Of a stretch of 38,738 nucleotides of DNA, positions 33,381 through 38,738 are shown piece by piece. The stretch spans positions 1-38,738 of the forward strand of contig NZ_FNDW01000017.1 in the NCBI RefSeq assembly GCF_900099685.1, in the 5' to 3' direction. Below the pieces are notes generated by a model. The model worked only from the letters and a program-made list of their open reading frames with translations. It was not told the DNA's origin and did not search any database. This stretch comes from Chryseobacterium taeanense. Lineage in GTDB: Bacteria > Bacteroidota > Bacteroidia > Flavobacteriales > Weeksellaceae. Made by a program: the position numbers and the translations under genes. Each line of letters begins with the position of its first letter. Position 1 is the first letter of the stretch.

Positions 33381-34437
33381 AAATCAGATCGCCGAGAACT
33401 TTCTGTAGCTTTTGCTGAACTGTCTTTTTATTGTAATCTTTCTGAAAATCAAAGTTGAAACTTTTAAGCTCTTCAAATTGTTTGATGACATCAGACTGTT
33501 CAGCTACAATAAAGTCTAAATGAGAATGATAATTTTCCGGAAAAATGGCAGGCTTTCCAAATTTTATAGCATCGCCTAAATTTCCGGTCATTTTTGTTTT
33601 TCCATATATTTCTTTCTGACTGAAAAAGGCTGTTTCCTGCTGGATGGGACACCATAAAACATCAGCTTTTCGCATCCATTTTTCAAAATCTGCCTGTGAG
33701 ACTCTTTCAGAAAAATACATAATATTAACATATTTTGAAGACCTTTTAAGGTAAACAAGCTCTTTTAATTCGTGGTCTTTTGCCTTTCCTAAAAAAACGA
33801 ACTCTATCAGCTTTTTCTGAATGTCAGTATTATATGAATTTTCAAGACTCTTTATTACTGAAAATACTTTTTTATAATCTCTTCTTTGCTGGGAAACTCC
33901 TCCCGGAATAACGATCGTCAAAACATTATTATCCGGTTTTTCTGTATATTTTGTATAAAAAAGAGGTAAAAATTTGAAACGTTCAGAGATCAGTTCATCA
34001 TCCAGAACCAGAAGATTTTTCGCTTTCTGATAGGCTTTTGATGAATAAAATAAACCTTCTTTCCACCAGAGTTTCAACCGGTAAATTAAATCTGCTTTAA
34101 AAATACTTTTAAACAGACGTAAGAGAGGAATATTAACGAAATTTTTATTATGAACAATAACTGCAGTATTATATTTTTCAGCAATGGCACAGAATGTATT
34201 AAAATAGCGATGAACAGTCCCGATAATGATAAGATCATAATTTTTAGACTTTAACTGATCTGAAATCATTGAACTGTCTGAAATAAAAATCGATTCCCCA
34301 TTATCTGCAATCTGATCTTTAATTCTTTCCGAAAAATAGTAATCTACTGAAAACGAATCTGCTCCGTTCATGATTTCCATGAAAGATTGTGCAATTTCTG
34401 CATGTGTATCAATTTCTATGTAGGCTATTTTTTTCAA
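33373..34437 (-). CDS. GT-B-type glycosyltransferase-like protein
   Basis: 354 aa from a TTG start at 34437 (KKIAYIEIDTHAEIAQSFME); no ATG is nearby and the gap to the upstream gene is 10 bp. The N-terminal half resembles a Rossmann domain (YDLIIIGTVHRYFN, NTAVIVHNKNF). The C-terminal half has TIVIPGGVSQQRRDY, FVFLGKAKDHELKEL, KADVLWCPIQQE and GDAIKFGKPAIFPE, a pattern like the nucleotide-sugar side of GT-B glycosyltransferases. The donor and acceptor are unknown. It is co-transcribed with the GT2 gene at 34448-35302. Confidence 0.65.
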   Translation of the reverse strand: MKKIAYIEIDTHAEIAQSFMEIMNGADSFSVDYYFSERIKDQIADNGESIFISDSSMISDQLKSKNYDLIIIGTVHRYFNTFCAIAEKYNTAVIVHNKNFVNIPLLRLFKSIFKADLIYRLKLWWKEGLFYSSKAYQKAKNLLVLDDELISERFKFLPLFYTKYTEKPDNNVLTIVIPGGVSQQRRDYKKVFSVIKSLENSYNTDIQKKLIEFVFLGKAKDHELKELVYLKRSSKYVNIMYFSERVSQADFEKWMRKADVLWCPIQQETAFFSQKEIYGKTKMTGNLGDAIKFGKPAIFPENYHSHLDFIVAEQSDVIKQFEELKSFNFDFQKDYNKKTVQQKLQKVLGDLISI

Positions 34438-34447
34438 TTCTAATTTT

Positions 34448-35302
34448 TTACATTTTAAGCCATTTCTTTTTCAGCATTTCCCAACGTTGCCTGTTAATGG
34501 CTTTTTGTTCTTTCTCCGATATTTTCAATTCCAGTTTTGCGGAGCGGCAATTTTCATATGATCTGATTATTGTAAAGAAAAAAGAAAAAGATCTGCTTTT
34601 TGCCGCTTCTTTGAATGATGCAATATAAGCCAGAAATCTGTTTAAGCCTAAAAAATAAAAATATTTACCATAATATTCCGCTGGTTTTATGGTATAATCC
34701 GCTCCTTTTACCTTGATTAGCTTAACATGAAGCTCAGGTAGAACAACCTCTTTCCATCCCAGATTTTGAAGCAAAATCGCATCAATATTATCCCATCCCA
34801 ATGTCTCCCTCACTCCGTTCATCTGCAGGTAACTTTCTTTACGATAAGCCTTTAATGGTCCTCTCACATGATGTTTATTAGAATTTCCTTCATATACCCA
34901 GCTTCCGTTTTTTTCAATATATAGAAGTCCGCCAACCAAACCATAATCAGGATTACTCAGAAACGATTCTTCTATTTTTTCAAGGTAATTTTCAGGGAAA
35001 ATGACATCAGAATCAAACTTGCAGATAATGTCAAATTCATTTAAATCCTGTGTTTCCAAACCTTTTTTAAATGCATTTATGACTTTTGATCCGGGCTGGT
35101 GCAACGATTTCTGCAGATTGACAGTTGTAAACCGGAAATCCTCTTCAGTATATTTTCTGATTACTTCAGCTGTTTTATCCGTAGAGCCGTCATTTACAAT
35201 TACTGTTTTAAAGTCCTTACAGCTCTGTTGTTGTAAAGAATCCAGTGTAAAAGGAAGATTATTTTCTTCGTTATGCGCAGGAATTATGATTAAAAACCTC
35301 AC
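34448..35302 (-). CDS. Family 2 glycosyltransferase
   Basis: About 284 aa from the GTG at 35302 (VRFLIIIPAHNEENNLPFTL). The open frame goes 20 codons further upstream, but those codons come from a wordy intergenic repeat (gtgatagatgat, atcatcacttatcg) and are not typical protein. GT-A motifs are clear: IIPAHNEE, VIVNDGSTDKTAEV and CKFDSDVIFPENYLEKIEES (the DxD). YAYRKES-like and GWDNIDAILLQNLGWKEV blocks follow. It transfers a sugar from a nucleotide donor, probably in surface glycan synthesis. Confidence 0.85.
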   Translation of the reverse strand: MRFLIIIPAHNEENNLPFTLDSLQQQSCKDFKTVIVNDGSTDKTAEVIRKYTEEDFRFTTVNLQKSLHQPGSKVINAFKKGLETQDLNEFDIICKFDSDVIFPENYLEKIEESFLSNPDYGLVGGLLYIEKNGSWVYEGNSNKHHVRGPLKAYRKESYLQMNGVRETLGWDNIDAILLQNLGWKEVVLPELHVKLIKVKGADYTIKPAEYYGKYFYFLGLNRFLAYIASFKEAAKSRSFSFFFTIIRSYENCRSAKLELKISEKEQKAINRQRWEMLKKKWLKM

Positions 35303-35381
35303 TTTAAATGATAAATGGTGAATAATAAGTGATAGATGATTTACAACATACGGTAATTTCAATCATCACTTATCGTTTATT

Positions 35382-36782
35382 TTACTTGTTATGCGGTTTC
35401 AGCATATTTCTGGGATCCAAGATTTCATCAAGCTTTTCCTGCGATAAAATACCCTTCTCCAATACCAGATTATATACACTTTTTCCGGTTTCCAATGCTT
35501 CTTTTGCAATTTGAGTCGAATGTTTATACCCGATATACGGATTAAGCGCCGTTACAATTCCTATGCTGTGCTTCACCATATTTAAGCAAACTTCACGATT
35601 AGCGGTAATTCCAACTACACATCTTTCACGAAGTGTATCCAACGCATTGCAAAGAAAGTGAATGTTTTCCATAATCGCATGGGAAAGTACCGGCTCCATG
35701 ACATTCAACTGTAACTGTCCTGCTTCTGCGGCAAAAGTCACCGTAAGATCATTCCCGAAAACTTTAAAGCAAACCTGATTAACGACTTCCGGAATAACAG
35801 GATTTACTTTACCGGGCATAATCGATGATCCGGGCTGCATCGGCGGTAGATTAATCTCAGAAAGTCCGGCTCTTGGTCCGGAAGAAAGAAGTCTCAGATC
35901 ATTACAAATTTTTGATAATTTTACCGCAAGACGCTTCATGGAAGAAGAATAAATCACGTAAGAACCTGTATCTGGCGTTGCCTCCACCAGATCCGGTGCA
36001 GAAACTACCGGAAATCCCGTAATCTGAGCCAGATTCTTCGCACAAAGCGCAGCATATCCGACAGGAGCATTCAGTCCTGTTCCGATGGCCGTTGCGCCCA
36101 TATTTACTTCTACGAAAAGGCTTGCATTGTTATTTAATTTGGAAATATCTTCTTCCAATGTTGCGGCAAATGCTTCAAACTCCCGTCCCAAAGTCATCGG
36201 AACGGCATCCTGAAGCTGTGTGCGACCCATTTTGATTACATCCTGAAATTCTTTTCCTTTCTCCCTGAAAGCTTCAACGATTTTTTCCAGTTTTTCAACC
36301 AGTATAATATTCATCTGTAGCAATCCCATTTTTATTGCAGTAGGATACGCATCATTGGTAGATTGCGAAAGATTGATATGGTCGTTGGGTGAACAAAATT
36401 CGTACTGTCCTTTATTTTTTCCTAATTTTTCTAACACTCTATTGGCAATCACTTCATTAGCATTCATATTGATTGAAGTTCCCGCCCCTCCTTGAATCAT
36501 ATCTACAGGAAACTGCTCGTGAAGTTCGCCATTGATGATTTCATTGCAAACCTCAGCGATATTGAAGTACATATTCTCATCAAGAAGTCCCAGTTCATAA
36601 TTTGTTTTTGCTGCTGCTTTTTTTACAAAGGCCAACCCTCTGATAAACTGAGGATATGAAGATAAAAGCTGCCCCGAAATTTTGAAATTATTGATTGCTC
36701 TTTGCGTCTGTACACCATAATAAGCATTTACGGGAACATTAAGCTCACCAAGTAAATCACTTTCTTTTCTGAAATTTTCCAT
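35382..36782 (-). CDS. aspA: Aspartate ammonia-lyase
   Basis: 466 aa from the ATG at 36782 (MENFRKESDLLGELNVPVNA), a normal family length. The frame is open 19 codons further upstream, but those are not conserved-looking. The enzyme interconverts aspartate and fumarate + ammonia in the cytoplasm. The fumarase/aspartase signature GSSIMPGKVNP lies at about residues 315-325. YYGVQTQRAINNF, QGGAGTSINMNANEVIANR and SQSTNDAYPTAIK are further aspartase blocks. YYGVQTQRA favours aspartase over fumarase C. Confidence 0.92.
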   Translation of the reverse strand: MENFRKESDLLGELNVPVNAYYGVQTQRAINNFKISGQLLSSYPQFIRGLAFVKKAAAKTNYELGLLDENMYFNIAEVCNEIINGELHEQFPVDMIQGGAGTSINMNANEVIANRVLEKLGKNKGQYEFCSPNDHINLSQSTNDAYPTAIKMGLLQMNIILVEKLEKIVEAFREKGKEFQDVIKMGRTQLQDAVPMTLGREFEAFAATLEEDISKLNNNASLFVEVNMGATAIGTGLNAPVGYAALCAKNLAQITGFPVVSAPDLVEATPDTGSYVIYSSSMKRLAVKLSKICNDLRLLSSGPRAGLSEINLPPMQPGSSIMPGKVNPVIPEVVNQVCFKVFGNDLTVTFAAEAGQLQLNVMEPVLSHAIMENIHFLCNALDTLRERCVVGITANREVCLNMVKHSIGIVTALNPYIGYKHSTQIAKEALETGKSVYNLVLEKGILSQEKLDEILDPRNMLKPHNK

Positions 36783-36870
36783 AATTCCTAAATTAATATA
36801 ACAATCTATCAATGTAACAGTATAATATAATTTAGACATTTTTACATTGATAAACTTACATTATTACATT

Positions 36871-37896
36871 TTATTTTAAAGAATATTTTAATACCAAAGC
36901 CTGTAAAACAGCGTAGGTTTCAGCATCCATTATTCCGTCGTAATTCTCCGGACGGAAATGATATTGAAAGGCTTCAATGGTTTTCTTGGTGGCATCATCC
37001 CATTTTCCACTAAGATCCAGTCCATAACCAAATTTCTGCAATTGGGTCTGAACATTAAAAATAAATGCAGGATCGTTGTATTTAGACTGAAAATCTGTAG
37101 ATGTCGCAAGATCATAAAATCCCTGTTTCTGAGCTTCATCATACCACATTCCGATCTGATATTCATCATATAATTTTTTCCATGGAAATAAAGGTCCCGG
37201 ATCCTGCTTTCTCGTAGGGGCAATATCGGAATGCGCCAGAATATTCGTTGCCGGAATCTGATATCTGCTGACAATATCTTTTACCAAAGATGCTACCTTT
37301 TTTATCTGTGCATCATCAAAAGGAGCAAATATTTTTTTCCCGGAAGCATCTGTAATGTAACCTGTGTTAACAATTTCTATCCCAATAGATGTATCGTTGA
37401 GGTTTTTATCTGCTCTCCAGGCACTTACTCCGGCGTGATAAGCGCGTTTATTTTCGTCTACCAACTGATAAATTTGGTTATCGCCTGTGTTATTTACCAG
37501 ATAGTGTGAGCTTACAGCCTGCTGAGTAAGAACGGTAATCGATTTATCATCCGGAAGCGCAGTATAATGCAGGATAAGATATCTCTGTCTGAAATTTTGG
37601 GCAATAGCCGGAAAATAAGTTTTAACTACTTTATATCCAGCCGGTTTTGCCGAAACAATAGATCCGTAACTTGCAGTATTATCATTATTTGCAGGATTGG
37701 CAATATTGGTCGTAAAAAACTCTACTCCGTGCTCAGTAGTAACTTTGGGTTTAGGTTTCTCCGAAGTTGTTTTCACTGCCGTTTTTGGCTGTACTGAAGG
37801 GGTTTTGGGGATATACTGTTTCTTTTTTGCATTTTGCTGTGAAGTACAGGAAAAAACCGCCATACTTAATCCGATGATATATAATGTTTTACGCAT
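36871..37896 (-). CDS. N-acetylmuramoyl-L-alanine amidase lipoprotein
   Basis: 341 aa with lipoprotein signal MRKTLYIIGLSMAVFSCTSQ. A Lys/Pro/Thr-rich linker (about 20-60) leads to an Amidase_2 (AmpD/PGRP-like) zinc domain: LILHYTALPD with the first His, VSSHYLVN, AYHAGVSAWRADKNLNDTSI, GIEIVNTGY and ILAHSDIAPTRKQDPG with the later ligands. The C-terminal part (about 270-341; VQTQLQKFGYGLDLSGKWD, TKKTIEAFQYHF) is a peptidoglycan-binding domain. The enzyme cleaves the amide bond between muramic acid and the stem peptide, probably at the outer-membrane periplasmic face. It has a promoter element at 37926. Confidence 0.9.
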   Translation of the reverse strand: MRKTLYIIGLSMAVFSCTSQQNAKKKQYIPKTPSVQPKTAVKTTSEKPKPKVTTEHGVEFFTTNIANPANNDNTASYGSIVSAKPAGYKVVKTYFPAIAQNFRQRYLILHYTALPDDKSITVLTQQAVSSHYLVNNTGDNQIYQLVDENKRAYHAGVSAWRADKNLNDTSIGIEIVNTGYITDASGKKIFAPFDDAQIKKVASLVKDIVSRYQIPATNILAHSDIAPTRKQDPGPLFPWKKLYDEYQIGMWYDEAQKQGFYDLATSTDFQSKYNDPAFIFNVQTQLQKFGYGLDLSGKWDDATKKTIEAFQYHFRPENYDGIMDAETYAVLQALVLKYSLK

Positions 37897-37925
37897 TTGT
37901 TATTTTTTTACTTAGTTTATCAGCT

Positions 37926-37933
37926 CAAAAATA
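37926..37933 (-). promoter_or_regulatory. -7 promoter element of the amidase gene
   Basis: Reads TATTTTTG on the minus strand, a match to TAnnTTTG, about 30 bp before the ATG at 37896. Confidence 0.5.
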
Positions 37934-38033
37934 CGCAAATTTTTCTTGAAAAATATTTGGTAAATAAAGAAATCTATTCTATATTTGCACTCGCAATAAA
38001 GCAGTAACGATCATTAACAAACGAAGATAAACA

Positions 38034-38118
38034 GGAGGGTTGCCGGAGTGGTTAACGGAGCAGTTTGCTAAACTGTCGACGCGAAAGTGTCGCAAGGGTT
38101 CGAATCCCTTACCCTCCG
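38034..38118 (+). tRNA. tRNA-Ser (GCU)
   Basis: 85 nt with acceptor pairing GGAGGGT and ACCCTCC, anticodon GCT at 38067-38069 in the loop TTGCTAA, a long variable arm (TCGACGCGAAAGTGTCG) as in serine tRNAs, and a T arm with GGTTCGAATCC. CCA is not encoded. First of a three-tRNA cluster. Confidence 0.95.
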
Positions 38119-38137
38119 CTTTTCTATATATCTTTTT

Positions 38138-38212
38138 CGGGGCGTAGCGTAGTCCGGTCATCGCGCCTGGTTTGGGACCAGGAGGTCGCAGGTTCGAATC
38201 CTGCCGCCCCGA
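38138..38212 (+). tRNA. tRNA-Pro (UGG)
   Basis: 75 nt with acceptor CGGGGCG and CGCCCCG, discriminator A, anticodon TGG at 38173-38175 between CCTGG and CCAGG stem arms, and T arm GGTTCGAATCC. CCA is not encoded. Confidence 0.95.
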
Positions 38213-38232
38213 CTTTATTCAAAAAAACTTTA

Positions 38233-38306
38233 GGGTGCGTAGCTCAGCTGGATAGAGCATCTGCCTTCTAAGCAGACGGTCAAAGGTTCGAATCCTTTCG
38301 CGCTCA
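38233..38306 (+). tRNA. tRNA-Arg (UCU)
   Basis: 74 nt with acceptor GGGTGCG paired to CGCGCTC through two G-U pairs, anticodon TCT at 38267-38269 in the loop CTTCTAA, and T arm GGTTCGAATCC. Last tRNA of the cluster; the terminator follows within 5 bp. Confidence 0.93.
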
Positions 38307-38309
38307 CTT

Positions 38310-38352
38310 AATGACACCATTAGGACAATTTAGGCCAAATGGTGTCATTTTA
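38310..38352 (+). terminator. Terminator of the tRNA cluster
   Basis: Perfect 12-bp stem AATGACACCATT (38310-38321) and AATGGTGTCATT (38338-38349) followed by T-rich sequence. Confidence 0.85.
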
Positions 38353-38490
38353 TTTATAAACACTTGTCATTCATTCTATTTAGAGTATTTTCCACCCTTT
38401 TACCTTATTTTCTAAAGCAAAAATTTTTTCTTAAAAAACCAATATTTTATCTTTTTTAGACGATTTTTCGATTAAAGCTCCATATTATTG

Positions 38491-38523
38491 CTACGAACCT
38501 AACAGGATTCGAACCTTTTCGAG
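38491..38523 (-). other. tRNA 3'-end-like fragment
   Basis: On the minus strand this reads CTCGAAAAGGTTCGAATCCT and continues GTTAGGTTCGTAG. GGTTCGAATCC is a T-arm core and TAGGTTC could be an acceptor 3' arm, but there is no tRNA body upstream. It may be a relic of an integrated element's attachment site or a tRNA remnant. The rest of 38353-38550 is AT-rich sequence with no gene. Confidence 0.4.
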
Positions 38524-38550
38524 AAAAATAAACAACTGAAAATCAACTAA

Positions 38551-38565
38551 ATAACCTGAGTTCGG
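38551..38565. repeat. IS982 left terminal inverted repeat (second copy)
   Basis: ATAACCTGAGTTCGG is the exact inverse of the repeat at 185-199. The transposase start lies about 90 bp further on. Confidence 0.85.
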
Positions 38566-38653
38566 GATAATAATTGAGATAAACTTTGTAAAAAATAGCA
38601 ATAATTCGTATATTTAAGTTTCTGACATTCAAATATTTAAACAATTTATTGCT

Positions 38654-38738
38654 ATGAATTTAAAAGACCAAATTACAAATATTTTTGTACAAATTGATGA
38701 TTTCTGTAAAGAGTTTGATGTTCAAATTAAAAAATTAA
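38654..38738 (+). CDS. IS982-family transposase, N-terminal fragment (cut by window edge)
   Basis: The frame starts at ATG 38654 and runs to the last base: MNLKDQITNIFVQIDDFCKE, then FDVQIKKL. This is the usual IS982 transposase N-terminus. The leader (38566-38653) is AT-rich without a clear TAnnTTTG element. The copy has the same orientation as the one ending at 183, and the matching inverted repeats suggest the same IS species. The rest is outside the window. Confidence 0.82.
   Translation, partial: MNLKDQITNIFVQIDDFCKEFDVQIKKL

Noticed and set aside
36783..36839. N-terminal extension of aspartate ammonia-lyase
   Set aside because: MENFRKESDLLG is the normal family start; the extra 19 codons are AT-rich leader.
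38065..38271. Open frames across the tRNA cluster
   Set aside because: They overlap clear tRNA genes on either strand and carry no protein-like pattern.
38353..38550. Possible small gene or origin between the tRNAs and IS982
   Set aside because: Only AT-rich runs and the tRNA-like fragment are seen; there are no repeats or boxes of an origin and no open frame with a start.
1..38738. IS982-bounded composite transposon
   Set aside because: The segment holds hpt, adk, obgE, aspA and three tRNAs, which are core functions with normal context. The IS copies more likely mark contig ends or independent insertions.

Overview
The window looks like a chromosomal segment of a Bacteroidota bacterium of the Flavobacteriia/Weeksellaceae type, close to Chryseobacterium. 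Signs are the AT-rich DNA, promoters of the TAnnTTTG form, a type IX secretion (T9SS) sorting domain, GSCFA, DUF6438 and DUF4269 genes, a Pit/DUF47 phosphate pair, and an IS982-family element resembling those of Riemerella and Chryseobacterium. Both window ends lie inside IS982 copies in the same orientation. The left end holds the transposase C-terminus and right inverted repeat; the right end holds the left inverted repeat and transposase N-terminus. The segment may therefore be a contig cut at a repeat.

Region 1 (about 1-16200, minus strand) is a polymorphic-toxin (Rhs/YD-repeat) island. A three-gene operon leads it: a T9SS-sorted beta-propeller protein, a 1202-aa YD-repeat protein ending in a DUF5977-like domain, and a full-length 1184-aa DUF6443/Rhs protein with a type-44-like C-terminal toxin, followed by a membrane-anchored putative immunity gene. 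Downstream lie three displaced 'orphan' modules, each a partial Rhs core, a new C-terminal domain and small immunity-like gene(s). Their C-termini are a divergent relative of the first toxin, an unrecognised toxin with two candidate immunity genes, and a JAB/DUF4329-like predicted metallopeptidase with an NTF2-fold immunity lipoprotein. A last Rhs remnant is frameshifted and cut by IS982. Two orphan modules share the same 5' breakpoint in the Rhs core and the same 3' end (terminator hairpin plus a conserved tail of about 47 bp), so they look like a discrete exchangeable cassette. Near-identical Rhs segments would allow recombination to swap the expressed toxin tip.

Region 2 (16.2-17.0 kb) is an 840-bp intergenic stretch with a large CTTCGG/CCGAAG palindrome and three direct repeats of exactly 10-bp period. 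Region 3 (17.0-38.0 kb) is ordinary core genome: hpt-adk-obgE, an outer-membrane barrel, a methyltransferase, a DUF6438 lipoprotein, an RhlE-like helicase, a TatD/DUF4269/GSCFA operon, a polyprenyl synthetase, the Pit/DUF47 pair, a DbpA/CsdA-type helicase, DUF2461, a four-gene polysaccharide patch (FkbM methyltransferase, flippase, two glycosyltransferases), aspartate ammonia-lyase and an N-acetylmuramoyl-alanine amidase lipoprotein. Region 4 (38.0-38.7 kb) has tRNA-Ser(GCU), tRNA-Pro(UGG) and tRNA-Arg(UCU), a strong terminator, a tRNA-3'-end-like fragment and the start of the second IS982.

Word-like intergenic repeats (for example runs of cataactcat, or of agctttt/ggctttt) occur between core genes, and similar repeats sit in frame inside the T9SS propeller gene. 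Functions are inferred from motifs read by eye; no database search was run.
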